From the NCBI RefSeq assembly GCF_016741875.1, contig NZ_JAERRF010000028.1:55132-119131 (forward strand): a DNA stretch of 64,000 bases, read 5' to 3'. This stretch comes from Streptomyces coffeae. Its GTDB lineage: Bacteria; Actinomycetota; Actinomycetes; Streptomycetales; Streptomycetaceae. A model generated the notes under the pieces. That model did no database searches, was not told where the DNA came from, and saw nothing but the letters and a program-made list of their open reading frames with translations. The translations under genes were made by a program, and so were the position numbers. Positions 8,213 through 16,187 of this stretch are shown here, piece by piece (position 1 is the stretch's first letter; the number at the start of each line of letters is the position of its first letter).

Positions 8213-8929
8213 TCACCTCGCCGTCCTCGTCCGGACCGCCCGCACCAGCCGCAGATAGCGGTCCCAGTCCCACAGGGTCCCGGGGTCGGTGTGATCGGTG
8301 CCCGGCACCTCCACATGACCCACGATGTGCTCGCGGTCCCTCGGGATCCCGTAGCGCTCGCAGATCGCGGCGGTCAGCCGGGCCGAGGAGCGGTACATCG
8401 CGTCCGTGAAGGAGCTCGCCCGGCTGACGAATCCCTCGTGCTCGATGCCGACACTGCGCTCGTTGTACGGGCGGTTGCCCGCATGGAACGCCACGTCCAT
8501 CTCACGGACCGTCTGCGCGACATGGCCGTCGCGGCGCACCACATAGTGCGCCGCGGCGCGGTGCTCGGGGTCGCGGAAGACCCTGAGGGCGTCCGCGAAA
8601 CTGCCCTGCACCACATGGATCACCACCCGGTCCACGGTGTAGTCGTACGGCCGGTCCGCCCGCCGCCAGTTCTCCCCCGAGGCCGCGACCCACTCCGCGC
8701 CCGGGTAGTCGACCGCCCCCGCCTCGCGCTCCTGATCCACCCCCGGCAGCCGCCACCACAGCCGCTTCAGCTGCTCCCGCGCGGCGTACCCGGCGACTCC
8801 GGCCGCGGTCAGCCCGGCGGCCGTACCGCCGAGCAGCACGGCGCGCCTGCTGAACCGGCGGCGCTCGCCGTCGGTGGGGGTGGCCGCGTCTGTGTCTTCG
8901 CTCACGGTCCGCTCGACGTCCTCATTCAC
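8213..8929 (-). CDS. Tat-exported N-acetylmuramoyl-L-alanine amidase (Amidase_2)
   Basis: A 238-residue protein. A twin-arginine signal is visible near residues 23-50 (RRRFSRRAVLLGGTAAG, then a hydrophobic stretch and AREQL). The mature part is an amidase-2/PGRP domain with candidate zinc ligands in VVIHVVQGS, in VGHVEVPGTDH and near HAGNRPYNERSVGIEHEG. Such enzymes cut the amide between MurNAc and the stem peptide in the wall. The gene converges on the propeller gene with a 19-bp gap. The ribosome site before the ATG at 8929 is weak; the upstream flank is divergent with mnmA. Confidence 0.88.
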   Translation of the reverse strand: MNEDVERTVSEDTDAATPTDGERRRFSRRAVLLGGTAAGLTAAGVAGYAAREQLKRLWWRLPGVDQEREAGAVDYPGAEWVAASGENWRRADRPYDYTVDRVVIHVVQGSFADALRVFRDPEHRAAAHYVVRRDGHVAQTVREMDVAFHAGNRPYNERSVGIEHEGFVSRASSFTDAMYRSSARLTAAICERYGIPRDREHIVGHVEVPGTDHTDPGTLWDWDRYLRLVRAVRTRTAR

Positions 8930-9089
8930 GGACCGCTCAACGCCCGGAGGACGCGGCCCGGTTCCGCTCCGCGCAGATACTGGCAGGGCGCCAGTGCGGC
9001 GGACCCGCGGACGCCCTGCCCGCCACCGCGCGGCGGGCCGCCGCTCCGCGCGGAGGCCATGCCGGGGCAGGGCCTACCCTGGAGGGGTT

Positions 9090-10247
9090 ATGACTGACTT
9101 CCCCGGTGCGCCCACCGGTCCCCGCGACGGCCGTCGTCTGCGCGTCCTCGCCGCCATGTCCGGCGGTGTGGACTCCGCGGTCGCGGCGGCGCGTGCGGCC
9201 GAGGCGGGCCACGACGTGACCGGCGTCCACCTCGCGCTCTCCGCCAATCCGCAGTCCTTCCGCACCGGCGCCCGCGGCTGCTGCACCATCGAGGACTCGC
9301 GGGACGCCCGGCGCGCGGCCGATGTGATCGGCATCCCGTTCTACGTGTGGGACCTCGCCGAGCGATTCCGCGAGGACGTGGTCGAGGACTTCATCGCCGA
9401 GTACGAGGCGGGCCGCACCCCCAACCCCTGTCTGCGCTGCAACGAGAAGATCAAGTTCGCCGCGCTGCTGGACAAGGCGCTCGCGCTCGGCTTCGACGCC
9501 GTGTGCACCGGCCACTACGCCACCGTCGTGCGCCGCGAGGACGGCTCCCGTGAGCTGCACCGCGCCAGCGACATGGCCAAGGACCAGTCCTACGTGCTCG
9601 GGGTGCTGGACGAGCGCCAGCTCGCCCATGCCCTGTTCCCCCTCGGGGACACCCTGACCACCAAGGACGAGATCCGCGCGGAGGCCGAGCGGCGGGGGCT
9701 GGCGGTCGCCAAGAAGCCCGACAGCCATGACATCTGCTTCATCGCGGACGGTGACACCCAGGGCTTCCTCGCGAGCCATCTGGGCACCGCCGAGGGCGAC
9801 ATCGTCGACGAGGAGGGCCGCAAGCTGGGCACCCACGAGGGTGCGTACGGCTTCACCATCGGCCAGCGCAAGGGGCTGCGCATCGGCCACCCGGCGCCCG
9901 ACGGCAAGCCGCGCTACGTGCTGGACATCTCCCCGGTGAACAACACGGTCACCGTCGGCCCCGCCGAGTCCCTGGACGTCGTCGCCCTCACCGCCATCAA
10001 GCCCCGCTGGTGCGGGGCCCCGCCGAGCGGCCCCGGCGGCTACACCGCCCAGCTGCGCGCCCACGGCGGCGAGACCGAGGTCACCGCGGAGCTGGTCGAC
10101 GGCGCCGAGCTGCGGGTGACCTTCGCCGAGCCGGTCCGGGGCGTCGCCCCCGGCCAGGCCATCGTCCTCTACGACGGGACGCGGGTCGTCGGCTCGGCCA
10201 CCATCGCCACCACCGAGCGGGCGCGCCCGGTCGTATCCCCGGCGTAG
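9090..10247 (+). CDS. mnmA: tRNA-specific 2-thiouridylase MnmA
   Basis: A 385-residue cytoplasmic enzyme that adenylates U34 of tRNA-Lys, -Glu and -Gln and replaces O2 with sulfur. The ATP-PPi motif SGGVDS (residues 24-29), the first Cys in NPCLRCNEKIKF (C114) and the persulfide Cys in SHDICFIADG (C216) are present, as is the C-terminal beta-barrel. The ATG at 9090 follows GGAGGGG; the longer open frame upstream runs into the divergent amidase gene and is not used. A sulfur donor desulfurase lies 3 kb upstream. The interval 10248-10402 downstream is GC-rich with several overlapping inverted repeats and no gene. Confidence 0.96.
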   Translation: MTDFPGAPTGPRDGRRLRVLAAMSGGVDSAVAAARAAEAGHDVTGVHLALSANPQSFRTGARGCCTIEDSRDARRAADVIGIPFYVWDLAERFREDVVEDFIAEYEAGRTPNPCLRCNEKIKFAALLDKALALGFDAVCTGHYATVVRREDGSRELHRASDMAKDQSYVLGVLDERQLAHALFPLGDTLTTKDEIRAEAERRGLAVAKKPDSHDICFIADGDTQGFLASHLGTAEGDIVDEEGRKLGTHEGAYGFTIGQRKGLRIGHPAPDGKPRYVLDISPVNNTVTVGPAESLDVVALTAIKPRWCGAPPSGPGGYTAQLRAHGGETEVTAELVDGAELRVTFAEPVRGVAPGQAIVLYDGTRVVGSATIATTERARPVVSPA

Positions 10248-10402
10248 GACCGGCCCGGCGCGGGGCCCCGCAGCCGGGCGGCGGGCCGGGAGCGCCGGGC
10301 TCCGGGCCGTTCCCCAGGCGAAGCGGTGGGCGCGGGGTGACGATGGTTGCGTCCGGTCTACCGCGATCCTCCTTCCCGAGGAGCCCCAGGAGGTGGACGA
10401 GC

Positions 10403-11086
10403 GTGAGTTTTTCCTCCGATACCCCTCATGGCGCCGAGAACCGGCCGCGGGACGAGAGTCCCGGCGGCCTCGGCGGTCCGCACGCCGGTCTCATGGGCGT
10501 CCTGTCCGAGGCCACCTGGCAGGTCCTGGTCACCGCGGGTCTGGTGGCCATCGCGCTGGGTGTCATCGTGCTGGCGTGGCCGGGGCCCACGCTGGCGGTC
10601 GTTGGCGCTCTCTTCGGTGTGTATCTGCTGGTCGGCGGCATCTTTCAGCTGGCCGGGACGTTCAGTTCGCAGGTGCCCCGGCAGTTGCGCGTCCTGGGCT
10701 TCGTCAGCGGCGCCCTCTCGGTGCTTCTCGGACTGCTCTGCTTCCGGGGGCCCGCGCAGTCGATCCTGCTGCTCGCGCTGTGGATCGGCTTCGGCTGGCT
10801 GCTGCGCGGCGTCATGCTGACCGCCACGGCCATCTCCGCCGAGGAGCTGCCCGCCCGCGGCTGGCAGATCGCCCTCGGGCTGATCACCGCGCTGGCCGGG
10901 GTGCTGCTGGTCGTCCTGCCCTTCGGCTCCATCAAGGCGCTCGCCCTGACGGCCGGGGTGTGGCTGATCGCCCTGGGCGTGATCGAAGTGGTCCACGGCA
11001 TCCAGCTGCGCGTCGGCAGTGGCCACCCACCGCGCAGAGCGGGCCGCGGACTGCACTTCCGCTCGCAGCCCCATCCCCAGCCGTAG
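10403..11086 (+). CDS. HdeD-family (DUF308) membrane protein
   Basis: A 227-residue integral membrane protein with six predicted helices in three pairs, the usual HdeD/DUF308 layout (VTAGLVAIALGVIVLAWPGPTL; GFVSGALSVLLGLLCF; ITALAGVLLVVLPFGSIKALALTAGVWLIALGVIE). E. coli HdeD contributes to acid resistance; the actinobacterial role is unknown. The GTG at 10403 is chosen because AGGAGG (10388-10393) is nine bases upstream; the frame is open further upstream but without a ribosome site. The last 25 residues are Arg/His/Pro-rich and cytoplasmic. Confidence 0.85.
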   Translation: MSFSSDTPHGAENRPRDESPGGLGGPHAGLMGVLSEATWQVLVTAGLVAIALGVIVLAWPGPTLAVVGALFGVYLLVGGIFQLAGTFSSQVPRQLRVLGFVSGALSVLLGLLCFRGPAQSILLLALWIGFGWLLRGVMLTATAISAEELPARGWQIALGLITALAGVLLVVLPFGSIKALALTAGVWLIALGVIEVVHGIQLRVGSGHPPRRAGRGLHFRSQPHPQP

Positions 11087-11272
11087 GGCCGTCTTCACCG
11101 CGGCTCCCTGCTCCCGACGCCTGGCACGGCGCCCCCGGCTACCGCTGGGAGGTGCCCCGTGCGCCCACACGCCGCTCGCGGCCGGGCGCCCCCCTGAAGA
11201 CGGACCCCAGCCCGCCGCGCGTGGCCCCGCGGGCTGCCGTGAGCGCGGGCCGGAGGGTCCGGGCGGCGCTCG

Positions 11273-11278
11273 TAGAGT
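11273..11278 (+). promoter_or_regulatory. -10 element, leaderless start of the LOG-family gene
   Basis: TAGAGT ends six bases before the ATG at 11285 with no ribosome site between, the spacing expected if transcription begins at the A of ATG. The rest of 11087-11284 shows no gene. Confidence 0.5.
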
Positions 11279-11284
11279 GGCGCC

Positions 11285-11812
11285 ATGAATATCTGTGTCT
11301 TCTGCTCCGCCGCCGATCTCGACGCCCGCTACACCACCCCCGCCCGTGAGTTCGCCGAGCTGATCGGCAAGGGCGGGCACACGCTGGTCTGGGGCGGGTC
11401 GGACGTCGGGCTGATGAAGGTCATGGCGGACGAGGTGCAGGAGAACGGCGGGCGGCTGGTGGGGGTTTCGGTGGAGTTCCTGGCGGAGAAGGCCCGCCGG
11501 AACGCCGACGAGATGGTAATCACCAAGGATCTCGCCGAGCGCAAGGCGCAGTTGCTGGCCCGCGCCGACGCCGTGGTCGTCATGGTCGGCGGCACCGGGA
11601 CGCTCGACGAGGCCACCGAGATCCTGGAGTTGAAGAAGCACGGTCTGCACATCAAGCCGGTGGTGCTGCTCAACACGGCCGGGTTCTATGACGGGCTGAG
11701 GCAGCAGTTCCAGCGGATGGAGGAAGAGGGCTTCCTGCCCCGGCCGCTGAGCGAGCTGGTCTTCTTCGCGGACGACGGCGTGGCCGCCATGGCGTATCTC
11801 GAGTCCGTCTGA
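11285..11812 (+). CDS. LOG-family Rossmann-fold protein (TIGR00730-like)
   Basis: A 175-residue cytoplasmic protein. The N-terminus MNICVFCSAADLD and the phosphoribohydrolase-like motif GGTGTLDEATEIL are those of the LOG/TIGR00730 group, whose studied members release cytokinin-type bases from nucleoside 5'-monophosphates. The usual first Pro of the PGGxGTxxE motif is Val here (MVGGTGTLDE); the Glu and both Gly pairs remain. It could act on purine or pyrimidine nucleotides in housekeeping; no partner gene identifies the substrate. The start is fixed by the conserved N-terminus and the leaderless -10 placement. Confidence 0.88.
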   Translation: MNICVFCSAADLDARYTTPAREFAELIGKGGHTLVWGGSDVGLMKVMADEVQENGGRLVGVSVEFLAEKARRNADEMVITKDLAERKAQLLARADAVVVMVGGTGTLDEATEILELKKHGLHIKPVVLLNTAGFYDGLRQQFQRMEEEGFLPRPLSELVFFADDGVAAMAYLESV

Positions 11813-11950
11813 GGGCCGTTCCGGGGCGGACGGACCTCACCGGGGCCGTTACAGGACGGCAGCGTCCGGCGTGAAGGCCGCCCGCCCGGGGTGCATGGGA
11901 TTGCGCCAAGCCAGGACGTGCACGTGTACGCGGTGAGGCAAGCTGGGGGC

Positions 11951-12640
11951 ATGGGAACGCATCTGATCACTGGGGCAGGCTCGGGCATCGGCACGGCGGT
12001 GGCCGAGCGGCTGGCCGAGCGCGGCGACGAGCTGTGGCTGCTGGCACGGGACGCCGGACGGGCGAAGGAGCTGGAGCGGCGGTTCCCCGGGGCGCGCACG
12101 GTCGTCGGAGACCTCGCGGACCCGGAGAAGCTGTCCTGGGCGCTGAGCCACCAGGCGCTGCCGGACCGGCTGGACTCACTGCTGCACATCGCGGGTGTGG
12201 TCGACCTCGGGGAGATCGGGGAGCTGACCCCCAAGGCGTGGAACCGCCAGCTCGCCGCCAACCTCGTCTCGCCCGCCGAGCTGACCCGGCTGCTGCTGCC
12301 CCAGCTCCGGCTGGCCAAGGGGCATGTGCTGTTCGTCAACTCCGGTGCGGGCCTGCGCGCCAACGCCCAGTGGGGCGCGTACGCCGCGAGCAAGCACGGC
12401 CTCAAGGCGCTGGCCGACGCGCTGCGCTGGGAGGAGAGCGACAACGGGGTGCGGGTGACCACTGTCTACCCCGGGCGCACCGCGACCCCGATGCAGGTGA
12501 AGGTGCACCAGCAGGAGGGCAAGGAGTACGACCCGGAGCGCTGGATCGCGCCGGAGACCGTGGCCACCACCGTGCTGACCGCGCTCGATCTGCCGCGTGA
12601 CGCGGAGATCACCGATCTGTCGGTGCGTCCGCGCGGCTGA
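11951..12640 (+). CDS. Short-chain dehydrogenase/reductase (classical SDR)
   Basis: A 229-residue NAD(P)-dependent oxidoreductase. Motifs in order: TGAGSGIGTAVAERL (cofactor loop, residues 7-21), NN-type positions near IAGVVDLGEI, catalytic Ser in FVNSGAG and the Tyr-x-x-x-Lys pair in YAASKHGLKAL. Arg residues after the first strand favour NADPH (inference). The ATG at 11951 starts one residue before the first beta strand; an in-frame ATG at 11891 would add 20 residues with no fold. Substrate is unknown. Confidence 0.9.
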   Translation: MGTHLITGAGSGIGTAVAERLAERGDELWLLARDAGRAKELERRFPGARTVVGDLADPEKLSWALSHQALPDRLDSLLHIAGVVDLGEIGELTPKAWNRQLAANLVSPAELTRLLLPQLRLAKGHVLFVNSGAGLRANAQWGAYAASKHGLKALADALRWEESDNGVRVTTVYPGRTATPMQVKVHQQEGKEYDPERWIAPETVATTVLTALDLPRDAEITDLSVRPRG

Positions 12641-12686
12641 CCCGCACGTCCGCGCCGCCGTCCGTGCCGCCGCTCCGGCCGGGCCT

Positions 12687-12692
12687 TAGGCT
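12687..12692 (+). promoter_or_regulatory. -10 element, leaderless start of the MetE-like gene
   Basis: TAGGCT ends six bases before the GTG at 12699, with no ribosome site between. The spacing is the same as at 11273, 34078, 48566, 57241 and 61848. Confidence 0.5.
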
Positions 12693-12698
12693 TCCCGG

Positions 12699-13715
12699 GT
12701 GAGCGAGAAGAGCAGCAACCACCACAGCTGGGGCGCCGGGGCCGCGACCGGCGTCGGGTCGATGCCGGGCGGCGACGCGCGGGAGGCCGCGAAGACCGTC
12801 ACCGGATCGCTGGAGGCCCTGCCGTATCTGGCGGAGCTGCCCGCGCGGGGGCCGGGCGCGGACATGATCGGGCGGACCGCCGGGATGCTCGTCGAGCTGT
12901 ACGCCCATGTCGAGCCCAGCGGCTGGCGGATCAGCGACCGGCCGGGGCGGGACACCCGGCGGGCGCGGTCCTGGCTGGGCGAGGACCTCGACGCCCTGGA
13001 GGAGTACACACAAGGGCACCGGGGGGCGCTGAAGGTCTCCGCCGTCGGGCCGTGGACCCTGGCCGCCGCCCTGGAACTGCGCGGCGGGGAGGCCGCGCTG
13101 AGCGACCCGGGAGCCTGCCGGGACCTGACCGCCTCGCTCGCCGAGGGGCTGCGCACCCATCTCGCGGAGGTGCGCCGGCGGGTGCCGGGCGCCGAGGTGG
13201 TGCTCCAGCTCGACGAGCCGTCGCTGACCGCGGTGCTGGCCGGGAGCGTCCGTACGGCCAGCGGCTACCGCACCCACCCGGCGGTGGACCGGGCGGTGGT
13301 CGAGGGCGCGCTGCGCGATCTGATGTCGGTGGCGGACGGGCCCGTGGTGGTCCACTCCTGCGCCCCGTCCGTGCCGTTCCGGCTGCTGCGGAGGGCCGGG
13401 GTCGCGGGGATCTCCTTCGACCTCTCGCTCCTCACGGAGAGTGAGGAGGAGGCGATCGGAGAGGCCGTGGAGGGCGGTACGGCACTCTTCGTCGGTGCCG
13501 TCCCCGGCGTGGAGGGTCCATTGTCCGACCCTGCCGGTAGCGTCAGGGGTGTCAGGACGCTGTGGCGCAGGCTGGGGCTGTCTCCAGGGACTCTCGCGGA
13601 GTCCGTGGTGATCACTCCGTCGTGCGGTCTCGCGGGTGCTTCGCCCGCGTATGCCCGTACCGCGCTGGCCCATTGCGTCCGGGCGGCGAGATCGCTCGCG
13701 GACAACCCTGAGTAA
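12699..13715 (+). CDS. MetE-like (cobalamin-independent methionine synthase C-terminal fold) protein
   Basis: A 338-residue protein with the TIM barrel of the MetE C-terminal/UROD superfamily. Zinc-site positions are visible: a His and Cys in VVVHSCAPSVPF and a late Cys in TPSCGLAGASPAYA; VLQLDEPSLTAVL is the conserved Asp-Glu-Pro strand. It is less than half the length of true MetE (about 750 residues) and lacks the N-terminal domain, so it probably transfers a methyl or alkyl group from another donor to a thiol. It is 15 bases upstream of ligA, and AGTAACGGGAGGACG bridges them, so the two are probably cotranscribed. Confidence 0.83.
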   Translation: MSEKSSNHHSWGAGAATGVGSMPGGDAREAAKTVTGSLEALPYLAELPARGPGADMIGRTAGMLVELYAHVEPSGWRISDRPGRDTRRARSWLGEDLDALEEYTQGHRGALKVSAVGPWTLAAALELRGGEAALSDPGACRDLTASLAEGLRTHLAEVRRRVPGAEVVLQLDEPSLTAVLAGSVRTASGYRTHPAVDRAVVEGALRDLMSVADGPVVVHSCAPSVPFRLLRRAGVAGISFDLSLLTESEEEAIGEAVEGGTALFVGAVPGVEGPLSDPAGSVRGVRTLWRRLGLSPGTLAESVVITPSCGLAGASPAYARTALAHCVRAARSLADNPE

Positions 13716-13730
13716 CGGGAGGACGACACG

Positions 13731-15929
13731 GTGGCCGGCGAACAGCAGTCGACAGTGCCCGCCGAGGCACGGGATCAGCACGCCAAGATCGCTGAGCAGG
13801 TCGAGGAGCACCGCTTCCGGTACTACGTCAAGGACGCCCCGATCGTCTCGGACGCGGAGTTCGACCGGCTGCTGCGCAGCCTGGAGGCCCTGGAGGAGAA
13901 GCACCCCGAGCTCAGGACGCCCGATTCGCCCACCCAGAAGGTCGCGGGGGCGTACGAGACGGAGTTCACCGAGGTCCAGCACCGCGAGCGGATGCTCAGC
14001 CTGGACAATGCCTTCGACGACGAGGAGTTGGGGACGTGGGCCGACCGCATCGCCCGCGAGCTGGGGAGCACCGCGTACCACTTCCTCCTCGAGCTCAAGG
14101 TGGACGGTCTGGCGGTCAACCTCACCTATGAGCGCGGGCGGCTGACCCGCGCCGCGACCCGGGGCGACGGGCGCACCGGTGAGGACATCACGCCCAATGT
14201 GCGCACCATCGCCGAGATCCCCAACCGCCTCAAGGGCGACCGGATCCCGGAGCTGGTGGAGGTGCGCGGCGAGGTCTTCTTCCCCCGCGAGCGCTTCGAC
14301 GAGCTCAACGCCCGGCTGGTGGAGGCGGGGAAGCCGCCGTTCGCCAACCCGCGGAACGCGGCGGCCGGTTCGCTGCGCCAGAAGGACCCGAAGGTCACCG
14401 CCTCCCGTCCGCTGCGCATGGTGGTCCACGGCATCGGCGCCCGGGAGGGCTTCGACATCGACCGGCTGTCGCAGGCGTACGAGCTGCTGCACGAGTGGGG
14501 GCTGCCGACCGCGGCCCACTCCCGGGTCGTGGACTCCCTGGAGGGTGTGCGGGAGTACATCGCGTACTACGGCGACAGCGAGCACCGGCACTCGGTGGAG
14601 CACGAGATCGACGGCGCCGTCGTCAAGCTGGACGAGATCCCGTTGCAGGGGCGACTGGGCTCCACCTCCCGGGCGCCGCGCTGGGCCATCGCCTGGAAGT
14701 TCCCGCCCGAGGAGGTCAACACCAAGCTGGTCGACATCCGGGTCGGGGTGGGCCGCACCGGCCGGGTGACGCCGTACGCGGTGGTGGAGCCGATCACGGT
14801 GGCCGGCTCGGAGGTGGAGTTCGCGACCCTGCACAACCAGGACGTGGTCAAGGCCAAGGGCGTGCTCATCGGTGACACCGTGGTGCTGCGCAAGGCGGGC
14901 GATGTCATCCCGGAGATCCTGGGCCCGGTCGTCGATCTGCGGGACGGCAGCGAGCGGGAGTTCGTGATGCCCGCCGAATGCCCGGAGTGCCACACCCCGT
15001 TGCAGCCCGCCAAGGAGGGCGATGTCGATCTGCGCTGCCCCAACGGCCGTTCCTGTCCGGCGCAGTTGAGGGAGCGCATCTTCTATCTCGCGGGCCGCAA
15101 GTGCCTGGACATCGAGAATCTGGGCTATGTGGCCGCCGCCGCCCTCACCCAGCCGCTGGAGCCCTCCGATCCACCGCTGAAGGACGAGGGGGATCTGTTC
15201 GATCTCGATATCGAACAGCTGCTGCCCATCAGGTCGTACGTATTGGATCCGGACAGTGGGCTGCCCAAGCGCGACCCCAGGACCGGCGAGGAGAAGGTGG
15301 TCACCTTCTTCGCCAACCAGAAGGGCGAGCCGAAGAAGAACGCCCTGGCCATGCTGGCCAATATCGAGGCCGCCAAGCAGCGTCCGCTGGCCCGGATCAT
15401 CACCGGTCTGTCGATCCGCCATGTCGGACCGGTCGCGGCCACCGCGCTGGCCCGCGAGTTCCGTTCGCTGGACCGGATCGCCGAGGCGAGCGAGGAGGAG
15501 CTGGCGGCCGTCGAGGGCGTGGGCGACATCATCGCGGCCTCGGTCAAGCAGTGGTTCACCGTGGGCTGGCACCGCGAGATCGTGGAGAAGTGGCGGCGGG
15601 CCGGGGTGCGGCTGGAGGAGGAGGCGGGCGAGGACGAGGGCCCGCGTCCGCTGGCCGGTCTCACCGTCGTGGTCACCGGCACCCTGGCCTCGCACACCCG
15701 GGACGGCGCCAAGGAGGCGCTCCAGAACCGCGGTGCCAAAGTCACCGGCTCTGTTTCGAAAAAGACCGATTTCGTCGTTGTCGGCGACAATCCCGGCTCG
15801 AAATACGACAAGGCTGTGCAGCTGAAAGTTCCGGTTCTGGACGACGACGGTTTCGCCGTGCTGCTCGAACAGGGGCCCGACGCCGCGAAAGAAGTGGCTC
15901 TGGCGGCTCCGGAGTCATCCGAGGAGTAG
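13731..15929 (+). CDS. ligA: NAD-dependent DNA ligase LigA
   Basis: A 732-residue cytoplasmic replication and repair enzyme that seals nicks using NAD+. Domains in order: Ia (HRFRYYVKDAPIVSDAEFD), the nucleotidyltransferase with catalytic Lys in LELKVDG (K123), the OB fold, a four-Cys zinc finger (CPECHTPL then RCPNGRSCPAQ), helix-hairpin-helix repeats (HVGPVAATALAREF, VEGVGDIIAASV) and a C-terminal BRCT domain (RPLAGLTVVVTGTL to the end). The GTG at 13731 follows GGGAGGA at suitable spacing. It is the essential bacterial-type ligase. Confidence 0.97.
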   Translation: MAGEQQSTVPAEARDQHAKIAEQVEEHRFRYYVKDAPIVSDAEFDRLLRSLEALEEKHPELRTPDSPTQKVAGAYETEFTEVQHRERMLSLDNAFDDEELGTWADRIARELGSTAYHFLLELKVDGLAVNLTYERGRLTRAATRGDGRTGEDITPNVRTIAEIPNRLKGDRIPELVEVRGEVFFPRERFDELNARLVEAGKPPFANPRNAAAGSLRQKDPKVTASRPLRMVVHGIGAREGFDIDRLSQAYELLHEWGLPTAAHSRVVDSLEGVREYIAYYGDSEHRHSVEHEIDGAVVKLDEIPLQGRLGSTSRAPRWAIAWKFPPEEVNTKLVDIRVGVGRTGRVTPYAVVEPITVAGSEVEFATLHNQDVVKAKGVLIGDTVVLRKAGDVIPEILGPVVDLRDGSEREFVMPAECPECHTPLQPAKEGDVDLRCPNGRSCPAQLRERIFYLAGRKCLDIENLGYVAAAALTQPLEPSDPPLKDEGDLFDLDIEQLLPIRSYVLDPDSGLPKRDPRTGEEKVVTFFANQKGEPKKNALAMLANIEAAKQRPLARIITGLSIRHVGPVAATALAREFRSLDRIAEASEEELAAVEGVGDIIAASVKQWFTVGWHREIVEKWRRAGVRLEEEAGEDEGPRPLAGLTVVVTGTLASHTRDGAKEALQNRGAKVTGSVSKKTDFVVVGDNPGSKYDKAVQLKVPVLDDDGFAVLLEQGPDAAKEVALAAPESSEE

Positions 15930-16187
15930 CCCGGTCCACCCGACCGGCGCAGCGGTCCGGCCATCTTGTCTGCACAGCAGTTCAAAGGTGGCCGGATTAC
16001 GACTGGGAGCACTTCCCGCGCGTAGCCGGCGGGCATCACCCTTACAGCGCATACCAGAAGGTCACCGATCGTCGGACGGCATTCGGGCAACCGCTGCCGA
16101 TCCCCGCCCGTCATGGCCTTCTGCCGCCTACTGTTGAGGTGTGCGCCTGCCGTGGCGCGGGCACCGCCGGCTGTGAGAGGGACGGGT

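Noticed and set aside
12609..15695. Open frame of 1028 codons on the minus strand across the MetE-like gene and ligA
   Set aside because: It mirrors two strongly conserved plus-strand genes, has low-complexity Arg/Gly/Pro-rich translation and shows no domain. High-GC genomes produce such antisense frames.
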